DNA of 64,000 nucleotides from contig NZ_JAATVY010000019.1 in NCBI RefSeq assembly GCF_011947195.1, positions 1-64,000 of the forward strand, given 5' to 3'. Positions 50,242 through 59,119 of this stretch are shown here, piece after piece (the first letter of the stretch is position 1; every line of letters starts with the position of its first letter). The DNA is from Planosporangium thailandense (GTDB lineage: Bacteria; Actinomycetota; Actinomycetes; Mycobacteriales; Micromonosporaceae). The translations under genes and the position numbers were made by a program. Under the pieces are notes generated by a model that was given only the letters and a program-made list of their open reading frames with translations, did no database searches and was not told the DNA's origin.

Positions 50242-51042
50242 TTACACCTTGCGTCCCACCGCGCCCAGGATCAGCTCCGACCGGGGAGCGCCGGCGGCAT
50301 CCGGATCCGGGTGCCAGTCGGCGACCGCGACGACCCCGGGCTCCACGATCTCCAGACCCGACAGCAGCGCCTCGACCTGCTTGGGCGTACGCGCCTGCCC
50401 CGGGGTCGGCGTGTGGTCGTAGAGCCGGCGGATCTCCTCGATCTCCTGTTTGTGGTTGGCGTCGGTCACGTGCGAGACCGCGATGTAGCTGCCGGGGGCC
50501 AGGCAGTCGCGGATCTGGGCGACGATGCCGGCGGGGTCGTCGTCATCGACGACGAAGTGCAGCACCGCCATCAGCAGCACGGCCACGGGCTGCGCGAAGT
50601 CGAGCAGGTCGAGTACCTGCGGGTGGTACAGGATCTCGGCAGGTCGCCGCAGGTCGGCCTCAACGGACAGCGCGCGTGGGTTGCCGGACAGGATCGCCTG
50701 CCCGTGCGCGACGGCCACCGGGTCGAGATCCACGTACACGACGCGGCACTCGGGCGCCGCCGCCTGGGCCACCTCGTGGACGTTGCCGAGCGTCGGGATG
50801 CCCGAGCCGATGTCGAGGAACTGCCGGACGCCGGCGTCGACCAGCCACCGCACGCAGCGGCCGAGGAACGCCCGGTTGGCATGAGCGGCCTGGCCGAAGC
50901 CGGGCATCACCGCCTCCACCCGCGCCACGAACTCCCGGTCGACCGCGAAGTTGTGGTATCCGCCCAGGAAGTAGTCGTAGGCCCGGGCGACGTTGGGAAC
51001 GGTCACGTCCACTCCGTCAGGCACCCAGCTCGGCAGTTCCAA
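50242..51042 (-). CDS. SAM-dependent methyltransferase (Methyltransf_19 / DUF574)
   Basis: A 266-aa protein of the large actinobacterial Methyltransf_19 family. VPNVARAYDYFLGGYHNFAVDRE is the family signature. FLDIGSGIPTLGNVHEVA is the SAM-binding motif, with VVYVDLDPVAVAHG as motif 2. Substrates are unknown for nearly all members. TTG 51042 has GAGGAG seven nt before it. A 15-bp array lies about 90 nt upstream. Confidence 0.92.
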   Translation of the reverse strand: MELPSWVPDGVDVTVPNVARAYDYFLGGYHNFAVDREFVARVEAVMPGFGQAAHANRAFLGRCVRWLVDAGVRQFLDIGSGIPTLGNVHEVAQAAAPECRVVYVDLDPVAVAHGQAILSGNPRALSVEADLRRPAEILYHPQVLDLLDFAQPVAVLLMAVLHFVVDDDDPAGIVAQIRDCLAPGSYIAVSHVTDANHKQEIEEIRRLYDHTPTPGQARTPKQVEALLSGLEIVEPGVVAVADWHPDPDAAGAPRSELILGAVGRKV

Positions 51043-51130
51043 CTCGCGCTCCTCACGTCGTCGTGGCGGCGGTGGTATCCGGGTCTTCTCGGTCCGGCGG
51101 CACGGTCCGGGTCAGGCTTACAGGAGTCAG

Positions 51131-51175
51131 GGTCACCGGCGTCGGGGTCACCGGCGTCGGGGTCACCGGCGTCGC
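51131..51175. repeat. 15-bp tandem array
   Basis: Three copies of GGTCACCGGCGTCGG, preceded by a degenerate copy, lie upstream of the methyltransferase gene. Confidence 0.88.
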
Positions 51176-51302
51176 GACCATGAGCGACCGCCATCACTGT
51201 TGCTCACCGGTACCCGGCTGCCAAGGGCTGTCACCGAATTCGGCAACAGGGTGAAGACGCCGGTCGGGTCCGTCGGTGGTGGCGCAGCCGGCGCCGGTCG
51301 CC

Positions 51303-51902
51303 TCACCGCCAGGCGGCCGGTGACCGCAGGTGGTTGTCGGCGACCAGCACCATCGCATCCACCTGAGCCAGCAGCGCCTCGCCGAAACCGCGCATCCAGC
51401 GCGCCACCAGTCGCAGCTCGTCGTCGGCCCGTGACCTGGTGTGCGGGTCGGACAGGAACGAGGAGATCAGATCCTCGACGTACACGCGGGCGCGGACCCT
51501 CGCGTGGTAAAGATCGCGTTCGCAGGTCTCGGCGTCGTCGGCGGCGGTGCTGTCGGCGCATCCGGCCGCGACGTCGACGAGCGTGTCGCTGTAGCGGTCG
51601 ACCTCGCGGACGAGTGGGCTGGGGTGATGGCGCGCGGGCGTCCGGCCGGCGACGCGATCCACGTCCGTGCCGTGATCCCGATAGAAGCTGCGCAGCCGTT
51701 CGACCTCGGTGCGCAGGGCGGAGTTGTCGCGCTCGACGGCCTCGAGTGCGGTGGCCACGCGCTCGAGGAACTCCTGGACGTCATCTTCGGAGTAGCCCCG
51801 CCAGCCCAACGGCGACTGCCGGAACGTCGCCGCCCGGACCTCGTCCGCGGTCAGCGCGTCGGGCTGGAGCCGGACGCGGCCGGGGTCGACCGGGGAACTC
51901 AT
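51303..51902 (-). CDS. DivIVA domain-containing protein
   Basis: A 199-aa protein with an N-terminal DivIVA/Wag31-like motif: LTADEVRAATFRQSPLGWRG then YSEDDVQEFLERVATALEAV. A short coiled coil (ALEAVERDNSALRTEVERLRSF) and a helical C-terminal part rich in Arg/Asp follow. Such proteins often sense curved membrane or recruit envelope factors, but this one is shorter than Wag31. GGAGGTATCG precedes the ATG, an excellent ribosome site. Confidence 0.85.
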   Translation of the reverse strand: MSSPVDPGRVRLQPDALTADEVRAATFRQSPLGWRGYSEDDVQEFLERVATALEAVERDNSALRTEVERLRSFYRDHGTDVDRVAGRTPARHHPSPLVREVDRYSDTLVDVAAGCADSTAADDAETCERDLYHARVRARVYVEDLISSFLSDPHTRSRADDELRLVARWMRGFGEALLAQVDAMVLVADNHLRSPAAWR

Positions 51903-53282
51903 CGATACCTCCGCGGGCGGCCGGGCCGGAGGCGGTGCCGGCCCCTGGTGATGGTGCCCATCATTATCGATGGAGGCGGCCGTTGGCGAGATCCCTTAAC
52001 CCGCACTTAGGGCACAGCGGAGGTTCATTTAAGGCTCGGGCGGCGGCCGTGCGGCTCGGACGGGCCGGCGAGCGAGGCGTGCGACCCGGCGGGACCGCCG
52101 GGTGAGCCATCGGTCGGCGCACCCGGGCGCGACCGGACGGTGCTCCAGGGGCGCCACCCGACGGCGTACCGGGATGGTGTTCACCGGGATGGTGTTCATT
52201 GGAAAGCCATCGAAGGGTATCGTTTCTTGTGGGCATCGAACGACGCCACTCCGTCGTGCCGTCCCGGAGCGTCACTTCGCGGCGCCGTCAGGTGTCGCTA
52301 ACGGATGGCATTACTGCGGTCACGAAAAGTGCGCAACAGTCAACACGGATTGCCGTGGCGGCACCGGAAGCGGGTCGTCACAGGTATGAAAATGACCGGC
52401 TGAACCGCGACGTGGAATTCATGCGAACGCGGGTTGAACATGTCGAGACGGTGCTGTAGTGGGATCGCCAAGCGGTCGTCGCTGCGGAGTCCTTTCGTGG
52501 TATTTCAGTGCTTCTGTCGCGCCCGGAATGGCGCTTTTGCAAGGTCTGCCGAGATCGGTACGGAAACTTAGTCCACAAAGGACCGCAGGGTGGATTTGCG
52601 TATTGAGGGCGTTGTCGCGGGATGCCGATCGGCCACCCGCGAAGGCCTCATGTTTAGCGGTGACCGATACGGTTATAGCTGCCTCGACTCGCGCACCTCG
52701 CAATGACAATGACGCGCCTCGTTGTGCAGGGGCTGTTTCCTGCAACGGTTCAAGGAGGAACGTGGGCACGCCCTCGATTCAGGTCACGTCGCGCCGCGGT
52801 CCGGCGCACACATTGACTGTCGGCTGGCTGACAAGACGTTCGGCGCCGCGCGGTCGTGGGGTCGTTCACCGGTACGGTGCAATTGACAGGTGCCGTTTGC
52901 TTCGGGTGCCCGGGCGATGCCGTACCGGCGGGTTCGGCGTCGCTCTTCGGTAGCGGCGGCTGGCGGACCCGGGCGACGTCGGCCGGGCACGAGCAGCCGT
53001 GATTGATGGACGTGTGTTCCTTCACATTGGTCGGACGGGATCGGCCGGCTTTGAACGGCAGCGGGTTGCCGTACGTATTGCGTCTGGGTGAGCCGCTGGT
53101 AGGCGATGGCGCCGAGTCGAATGTCGTGCACCAACCGACGGGGGATCGGAAATTGCGCAACGCACGGGCGCCGCTGCGCCGTCGTGTGCGGAGAGCCTGG
53201 GTGATCAGCGGGTGATCAGCGGGTGGAGCGAACTGATCAGACATGGGGTTCGGGGAATTGGTACGCGTTCGGAGGAACCGGT
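51903..53282. other. Long lower-GC region without a convincing gene
   Basis: About 1.4 kb upstream of the Pls/PosA-type synthetase gene. Frames here are short, basic and lack the G/C third-position bias of the window. From about 52180 the composition becomes visibly less GC-rich. It holds a duplicated ACCGGGATGGTGTTC (52170-52200), one short frame with a strong ribosome site (52762-52953) and a duplicated GGGTGATCAGC near 53205-53226. It may be a long leader/promoter region or decayed DNA. Confidence 0.6.
52762..52953 (+). CDS. Possible short basic peptide gene
   Basis: A 63-aa frame (VGTPSIQVTSRRGPAHTLTV...) starting at GTG 52762 after AAGGAGGAAC, the best Shine-Dalgarno-like match in this 1.4-kb stretch. 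The product is Arg- and Gly-rich, with codons that are not strongly G/C-ending. It may be a leader peptide or a chance frame. No family is recognised. Confidence 0.25.
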   Translation: MGTPSIQVTSRRGPAHTLTVGWLTRRSAPRGRGVVHRYGAIDRCRLLRVPGRCRTGGFGVALR

Positions 53283-56200
53283 TTGAGTGAGGCACTTACC
53301 ACCGCGGCGGCCGTATTACCGGTGTCCGGTCACCCCGGCGGTGACGGTCGCGGGACGAGCCGTGTGATCGGTCGTTCGTCTGCCCTCTATGTCAGGAGCA
53401 GAGGGCGGGACGACCGGGCCGACGAAGGCCGGGCCGACCAAGCCCGGCCCGACCGCGGCCGCCTCCACCACGTCTTCGAGGCCGCCTGTGATCGCGATCC
53501 CGCGGCTGTCGCGTTGGAGTGTGGCGATGCGTGGCTGACCTATCGGCAGCTCGACGAGCGCGCCAACCGGCTGGCCCAGCACCTGCGGGGCCTGGGTATC
53601 CGGACCGGCTCACGCGTCGCGATCCTGCTGCAGCGCTCGATCGACACGTACGTGGCGCTGCTGGGGGTGGGGAAGGCGGGCGCGGCGTTCGTGCCGATCG
53701 ATCCGGAGTCTCCGCCGGACCGGGTGGCCTACATCGCCGAGGATTCCAATGTGGATCTTCTGCTCACGTCGTCGGAGCTCGTCTGCGGGGCGGAGGGGCT
53801 GGACCGGCGGGTGCTGGTGGTCGACGAGAGCGCCGCCGTGCTCGCGGCCGAGCCGGCGGACCGGCCGGACCTCGGCGCTGACGAGGGCCGCGACGGGGGT
53901 GAGGAGGACCCGGTCGCGTACATCATCTACACCTCGGGGTCCAGCGGCCGGCCGAAGGGCGTGGCGGTCAACCAGTCGAGCATCCGCAACTTCCTGGACG
54001 TGGTGCCCGGCGTGTACGACGTGCGGCCGGGCGACCGGGTCTACCAGGGAATGACGATCGCCTTCGACTTCTCCATCGAGGAGATCTGGCCGACGTGGTC
54101 GGTGGGCGCGACGCTGGTGGCCGGTCCGACCGACTCCCGGCGGCTCGGCGCCGAGCTGGCGGACTTCCTGGACGAGCGCGCCATCACGCTGTTCTACTGC
54201 GTGCCCACGCTGCTGGCGACGATCCCGCGGGACCTGCCGCACATCCGCAACCTGTACGTGGGTGGGGAGGCGTGTCCGGGGCAGCTGGTGGAGCGGTGGA
54301 GCCGGCCGGGTCGGCGCATCCTCAACACGTACGGGCCGACCGAGGCGACCGTGACGGCCACCTGGTGTGAGCTGCGGCCGGGGCGGCCGGTGACGATCGG
54401 CCGGCCGCTGCCGACGTACTCGGTGGTGATCCTCGACGAGCAGCGCCAACCGGTTCCCGACGGCGAGGTCGGCGAGATCTGCATCGGCGGGCCGGGGGTG
54501 GCGCGCGGCTACGTCGGCCGCCCCGAGCTGACCGCGGACAAGTTCTTCCCGCATCCGTTGGCGCCGGCGGGCGGGCGGCTGTACCGCACCGGCGACCTGG
54601 GCCGGATCACCCCCGACGGGGAGATCGAGTATCTGGGGCGGGCGGACGCCGAGGTGAAGATCCGGGGGCACCGGGTGGACCTCGGCGAGATCGAAAGCGT
54701 CCTGATGGAGGACCCCGAGGTCGCCGAAGCGGTCGCGGCGCTCGTGCCGATCTCGGACGCGCCGGACGCGCCGAAGGAGCTGGCCGCCTACATCGTGTGC
54801 CCGGGCTTCGACGCGGGCGGCGACGAGGCGCTGGTCCGGCGGCTGTACGAGGCCATGCAGAGCCGGCTGCCCGGCTACATGGTGCCGTCGTTCCTCGACG
54901 GCATCGACGCGCTGCCGATGATGCCGAGCGGGAAGGTCGACCGGCGGCTGCTGCCCATCCCGGTGCGCCGGCGGCCCGCCACCGGCGGCGGACCGGTCGT
55001 CGCCGCGGAGGGTGAGCTCGAAGAGCAGGTGCGCGCGGCGTGGGCCGAGGCGTTCAACATGGAGCCCGAAGAGCTGTCGGTCGAGGCCAACTTCTTCACC
55101 GACCTCGGCGGCCACTCGCTGCTGGCGGCGACCGTGGTCTCGCTGCTGCGGATGCGTGACATCGGGGCCAGTCCGGCGGTGCGCGACCTGTACGACCATC
55201 CCACTGTCCGCGGCATGGCCGCCCACCTCGGCGGAGCGGTCCGGCAGCCCGGCCCGGTCGCACCGCCCCGCCCGGCGCCGCTGCGCCACAGCCGCTGGCG
55301 GATCGCGGGCGCCGGCTTCGGGCAGGCGGTGGTGATCTACCTGCTGCTGCTGGCCGTCACCCTTCCGGTCTCCTATGTGTACACCTGGAACAACGGTGAC
55401 GTGTCGGTCTCCGTGCTCGTCCAGCTCATGTACGCCATCCTGGTCAGCTACCTCGGGGTCCGCTGGCTGCTGCCGGTGCTGCTCATCCGCCCGCTCTCGG
55501 CCGGCATCAAACCCGGCCGGTATCCGCTGTGGGGACTGACCTACGTCCGGTTGTGGGCGGTGAACATGCTGCTGGCGGTCGGTCCGCTGCCGGTGCTCAG
55601 CGGCTCCCCGCTGATGGCGCTGTACCTGCGGCTGCTCGGCGCCAAGGTCGGCCGGCGCACCACGATCGCGACCAGCGCCATCAGCCTGCCCAACATGGTC
55701 AAAATCGGCGCGGACGCGTCGATCGGGTACGGGGTCTCGCTGCGCCCGTGGCGCGTCGAGGACGGCTGGGTGAACGTCGCGCCGATCGTCGTCGGGTACG
55801 GCGCTTTCGTCGGGGCGAACGCCGTCCTGGAGCCCGGTGCGGTGGTAGAGGCGAACGCCGCGCTCGGCGAGCAGTCGGTGCTCGGCCAGGGCGAGACCGT
55901 TCCGATCGGGGAGCGGTGGTCCGGTTCGCCGCCGAACCCCACCGACGCGCTCGCGCCGACGGTCGAGGAGATGCTCGGCGCGGGGCGGCCGGTACGCGGA
56001 TGGCGCCTGCACCACGTGGCCGCCGCCCTGGTCGGCCTGCTCGGCCTGGAGTTCGCGGCGATCGCGATGATCCTGCCCAGCGTGGCGCTCGTGTGGTGGG
56101 CGCTGCTGACCTGGGGCGTCATCGCCGGCTTCATCGCCACCCTGCCCGCCGGGCCGGTGTACGTGCTGACCGTGTGCGCGGTCGTGGCGATCGGCAAGCG

Positions 56201-57476
56201 GATCGTGCTGCCGCACGTGCCGGCCGGCATCCACCCGGTCCGCTCCATGCTCGGCGTACGCAAGTGGGTCGCCGACAAGCTGCTCGAGTTCAGCCTGATG
56301 TTCACCAACTCCCTGTACGCCACCCTGTACACGGTGCCGTGGCTGCGGGCGCTCGGCGCCCGGGTGGGCAGGGGCGCCGAGGTCTCCACCGCCGCGCACC
56401 TGGACCCGGACCTGCTCACCCTGGGCGCGGAGAGCTTCGTGGCCGACATGGCCAGCGTCGGCGCCGCCACCTTCGCCAACGGCCGCGTCGCGTTCCTGCC
56501 CACCCAGGTCGGCAGCCGGGCCTTCGTCGGCAACGCCGCCTTCGTGCCGGCGGGCACCAGCCTGGGCGACGAGTCACTGGTCGGTGTCGGCACCGTGCCG
56601 CCCGCCGGTGGGGTGCCCGACGGCACCTCGTGGCTGGGCTCGCCGGCGATGCACCTGCCGCTGCGCCAGGACAGCGGCGACTTCTCCGAAGACCAGACCT
56701 TCCGCCCGCCGCGCAAGGTGGTGGTCCACCGGCTGGCCGTCGAGTTCTTCCGGGCCACCCTGCCCGCCTCGATCCTGGGCGCGAGCTTCTACCTGTACCT
56801 GCTGGCGCTGTCCGGCCTGGCCAACGGCCGCGACCTGCCGATCCCGGCCACGGTCTCGCCGTTCGTGGCGATGGGCTCCAGCCTCGCCGTGATCGCCTGC
56901 TGCGCGGCGATCAAGCGCAACATCATCGGGGCCTACCGGCCGCGGGTGGAGCCGCTGTGGAGCCCGTTCGTGCGCCGCACCGAGTTCGTCACCGGGATCT
57001 TCGAGGCCGCAGCCGTCCCGGCCGGGGTCGGCCTGCTCATCGGTACCCCGTTCCTGCCGCCCGTGCTGCGCTGGTTCGGCGTGCGGATCGGTCGGCGCAC
57101 CTGGATCGGCACCACGTACATCACCGAGTTCGACCTCGTCGAGATCGGCGACGACGCCACCGTCGGGATGGAGGTGTCGCTACAGACGCACCTGTTCGAA
57201 GACCGGGTGATGAAGATGTCCGTGGTCACCGTCGGCGCCGGCGCGACCGTCGGGACCCGGGCGATCGTGCTCTACGACGCGGTCGTCGGCAACGACGTCT
57301 CACTCGGCTCGCTATCCCTGCTGATGAAGGGCGAACGCCTCACCCCGGGCAGCCGGTGGCGCGGCATCCCCGCGCAGGGCGTGACCACCCGTGGCGCCCA
57401 CGACAGCACCGCCGAGCAGGCCGCCCCCGAGAAGGTCGCCCCTGAGAAGGCCGCCCTCGCGGAGGTCGCCGCCTGA
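53283..57476 (+). CDS. Pls/PosA-type single-module non-ribosomal peptide synthetase
   Basis: A 1397-aa protein. The adenylation domain (about 50-570) has YIIYTSGSSGRPKGVAV, AFDFSIEEIWPTW, NTYGPTEATVTATW, YRTGDLGRI and PSGKVDRRLL. The carrier domain has DLGGHSLLAA with the phosphopantetheine Ser about 612. The C-terminal ~720 residues alternate membrane spans (e.g. VVIYLLLLAVTLPVSYVYTW) with three hexapeptide-repeat-like domains (VVGYGAFVGANAVLEPGAVV; VGAGATVGTRAIVLYDAVVG). This matches the terminal domain of epsilon-poly-lysine synthetase-like (Pls/PosA) proteins, which join one amino acid repeatedly or to an amine. The TTG start is chosen for GGAGGAA just upstream. Substrate is unknown. Confidence 0.9.
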   Translation: MSEALTTAAAVLPVSGHPGGDGRGTSRVIGRSSALYVRSRGRDDRADEGRADQARPDRGRLHHVFEAACDRDPAAVALECGDAWLTYRQLDERANRLAQHLRGLGIRTGSRVAILLQRSIDTYVALLGVGKAGAAFVPIDPESPPDRVAYIAEDSNVDLLLTSSELVCGAEGLDRRVLVVDESAAVLAAEPADRPDLGADEGRDGGEEDPVAYIIYTSGSSGRPKGVAVNQSSIRNFLDVVPGVYDVRPGDRVYQGMTIAFDFSIEEIWPTWSVGATLVAGPTDSRRLGAELADFLDERAITLFYCVPTLLATIPRDLPHIRNLYVGGEACPGQLVERWSRPGRRILNTYGPTEATVTATWCELRPGRPVTIGRPLPTYSVVILDEQRQPVPDGEVGEICIGGPGVARGYVGRPELTADKFFPHPLAPAGGRLYRTGDLGRITPDGEIEYLGRADAEVKIRGHRVDLGEIESVLMEDPEVAEAVAALVPISDAPDAPKELAAYIVCPGFDAGGDEALVRRLYEAMQSRLPGYMVPSFLDGIDALPMMPSGKVDRRLLPIPVRRRPATGGGPVVAAEGELEEQVRAAWAEAFNMEPEELSVEANFFTDLGGHSLLAATVVSLLRMRDIGASPAVRDLYDHPTVRGMAAHLGGAVRQPGPVAPPRPAPLRHSRWRIAGAGFGQAVVIYLLLLAVTLPVSYVYTWNNGDVSVSVLVQLMYAILVSYLGVRWLLPVLLIRPLSAGIKPGRYPLWGLTYVRLWAVNMLLAVGPLPVLSGSPLMALYLRLLGAKVGRRTTIATSAISLPNMVKIGADASIGYGVSLRPWRVEDGWVNVAPIVVGYGAFVGANAVLEPGAVVEANAALGEQSVLGQGETVPIGERWSGSPPNPTDALAPTVEEMLGAGRPVRGWRLHHVAAALVGLLGLEFAAIAMILPSVALVWWALLTWGVIAGFIATLPAGPVYVLTVCAVVAIGKRIVLPHVPAGIHPVRSMLGVRKWVADKLLEFSLMFTNSLYATLYTVPWLRALGARVGRGAEVSTAAHLDPDLLTLGAESFVADMASVGAATFANGRVAFLPTQVGSRAFVGNAAFVPAGTSLGDESLVGVGTVPPAGGVPDGTSWLGSPAMHLPLRQDSGDFSEDQTFRPPRKVVVHRLAVEFFRATLPASILGASFYLYLLALSGLANGRDLPIPATVSPFVAMGSSLAVIACCAAIKRNIIGAYRPRVEPLWSPFVRRTEFVTGIFEAAAVPAGVGLLIGTPFLPPVLRWFGVRIGRRTWIGTTYITEFDLVEIGDDATVGMEVSLQTHLFEDRVMKMSVVTVGAGATVGTRAIVLYDAVVGNDVSLGSLSLLMKGERLTPGSRWRGIPAQGVTTRGAHDSTAEQAAPEKVAPEKAALAEVAA

Positions 57477-57563
57477 TGCCGGCGACGACACCCGACCGAT
57501 CTTGTCCGATTCCGTCCGGTTCCGTCGCGCACGACGGTTCCCGCGCCGAGGGGGAAACCCACC

Positions 57564-58373
57564 GTGAACAGTGAACTGCTGGTATGCGACGCCAAGAACT
57601 TCCGGGTCGACTACGAGATCAACCCGTACATGGACACCACGGTGCAGCCCGACCCGGCGGCGGCGGTCGCCGAGCACGAGGCGATCGTCGCGGCGCACCT
57701 GGCGGCCGGCCGGCGCGTGGAGCTCCTGCCGTCGGCATCCGAGTGCCCCGACATGGTGTTCACCGCCAACGCCGCCGTCGTCCGCGGCAACCGGGCGGTG
57801 CTGGGCAGCCCGCCGCCGGAGCGGAAGGCGGAGGTGCCGTACTTCCAGGACTGGCTGGTCGGGCGCGGGTACGACGTCGTCGAGGCGCCCTACCCGTTCA
57901 GCGGGCAGGGGGACGCGCTCGCCTGCGGCGACCTGCTGCTGGCCGGGTTCGGGCAGCGTACCGACCCGCGGATGCACGCGGTGCTGGCCCGGGAGCTGGA
58001 CTACGAGGTCGTACCACTGCAGACGGTCGGACCGCGCTGGTACGACCTCGATCTGGCCGTCGGGGTCATCGACACCCGCACCATCGCCTACTGCCCGGAC
58101 GCCCTCGACGCGCCCAGCCGGCGGCGACTCCAGGGCCTCGGGCTCGACCTCATCGAGGTGTCGGTCGACGAGGCCGCGCGGTTCGCGCTCAACCTGGTCA
58201 GTGACGGCACCACCGTGACCATGACGAAGGGCGTGGCCCGGCTGGCCGGCGAGCTGCGGACCCGGGGCCTGCGGGTGATCGAGCTGGAGACGACCCAGCT
58301 CGCCAAGGGCGGTGGCGGAGTACGCTGCACCGCCCTGACGCTCGACAATCCGCCGTCGCGGCGGCAGCCGTGA
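57564..58373 (+). CDS. Guanidino-group-modifying (DDAH/arginine deiminase-like) protein
   Basis: A 269-aa member of the amidinotransferase/DDAH superfamily. ECPDMVFTANAAVVRG and FSGQGDALACGDLLLAGFGQ are substrate-site blocks. KGGGGVRCTALTL has the catalytic Cys255. The block that normally reads Y-H-L-D-T is WYDLDLAVG here, so Asp161 stands where the catalytic His is expected. It may therefore have altered chemistry. GTG follows GAGGGGGA. It is 87 nt after the synthetase and overlaps the next gene (GTGA), linking arginine-like chemistry to the NRPS product. Confidence 0.8.
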   Translation: MNSELLVCDAKNFRVDYEINPYMDTTVQPDPAAAVAEHEAIVAAHLAAGRRVELLPSASECPDMVFTANAAVVRGNRAVLGSPPPERKAEVPYFQDWLVGRGYDVVEAPYPFSGQGDALACGDLLLAGFGQRTDPRMHAVLARELDYEVVPLQTVGPRWYDLDLAVGVIDTRTIAYCPDALDAPSRRRLQGLGLDLIEVSVDEAARFALNLVSDGTTVTMTKGVARLAGELRTRGLRVIELETTQLAKGGGGVRCTALTLDNPPSRRQP

Positions 58374-59119
58374 GGTCGCGCGAGCCGGGCGGTGTGCGGG
58401 CCACGCGCCGGCTGCTCGCCGCCTGTGGACTGGCGTCGCGAACGCCCACCGCTGATCCGCAGGCGTCCCCGGTGGCGCTGGTCTACCGGGGACCGGCGTC
58501 GTCGCCCGGCTGCCCGGAAGCGGTGGCGGCACTGCTGAAGTCGAGCCGGTGGGGGTTCGACGTCCGCTACGTCGGCCCGGCCGAGGACGTACCGCTGTCG
58601 GCGCGGGCGCTGGCCGGCGCCACACTGTACGCGCAGCCGGGCGGGGAGAGTCTCGCCGACGGCTACGGCCATCTGCGCCGCGACCGCGAGGCGATCCGGC
58701 GGTTCGTCCGCTCGGGCGGACGCTACCTCGGATTCTGTCTCGGCGGTTACCTGGCCGGCGCGACGCCCGGCTTCGGCCTGCTGCCCGGCGACACCGACCA
58801 GTACATCGCCTCGTCGGGCGCGACCGTCGCCACCACCGACAGCACCGTCGTCGAGGTCACCTGGCAGGGCCGGCCGCGGGCGCTGTTCTTCCAGGACGGA
58901 CCGTACTTCTGGGTCCGCCCGGGCGCGGACGTGGACGTCCTGGCCAGCTATCCCAACGGCACGATCGCCGCGCTGGTGGCACAGTTCGGGGCCGGCCGGG
59001 TCGGTGTGGTCGGACCGCACCCGGAAGCCACGGACGACTGGTACGACGACGCCGGTCTCGACGCCGTCCGCCTCGGCGCCGATCTCGGCCTGGACCTCGT
59101 GGATTCGGTGATGCGGTAA
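58370..59119 (+). CDS. BPL_N / class I glutamine amidotransferase-like protein 1
   Basis: A 249-aa protein of the biotin-protein-ligase N-terminal (BPL_N) family, related to class I glutamine amidotransferases. VALVYRGPASSPGCPEAVAA starts the domain. ATLYAQPGGESLADGY is the oxyanion-side loop, RYLGFCLGGYLAG the nucleophile elbow (Cys123), and VGPHPEATDDWY supplies His217 and Glu219. The triad is intact, but the true reaction is unknown. RRLLAACGL near the N-terminus resembles a short lipobox signal, uncertain. It overlaps both neighbours (GTGA; TAATG). Confidence 0.82.
   Translation: MRSREPGGVRATRRLLAACGLASRTPTADPQASPVALVYRGPASSPGCPEAVAALLKSSRWGFDVRYVGPAEDVPLSARALAGATLYAQPGGESLADGYGHLRRDREAIRRFVRSGGRYLGFCLGGYLAGATPGFGLLPGDTDQYIASSGATVATTDSTVVEVTWQGRPRALFFQDGPYFWVRPGADVDVLASYPNGTIAALVAQFGAGRVGVVGPHPEATDDWYDDAGLDAVRLGADLGLDLVDSVMR

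Noticed and set aside
51964-52275. 103-aa minus-strand frame with a C-x-x-C near its end
   Set aside because: The N-terminal half is built from short duplications (HHPGEHHPG), codon bias is weak, and no family or ribosome site supports it.
53223-53282. GTG 53223 as the NRPS start
   Set aside because: It lies in a duplicated GGGTGATCAGC sequence without a ribosome site; TTG 53283 has GGAGGAA upstream.
53610-56399. 929-aa open frame antisense to the NRPS gene
   Set aside because: Low-complexity Arg/Val/Asp/Gly composition; the plus strand carries all adenylation and carrier motifs.
58549-59118. In-frame upstream extension of the DUF1624-like protein
   Set aside because: It overlaps the whole BPL_N gene in another frame and is Arg/Pro-rich; ATG 59119 overlaps the preceding stop in typical operon fashion.
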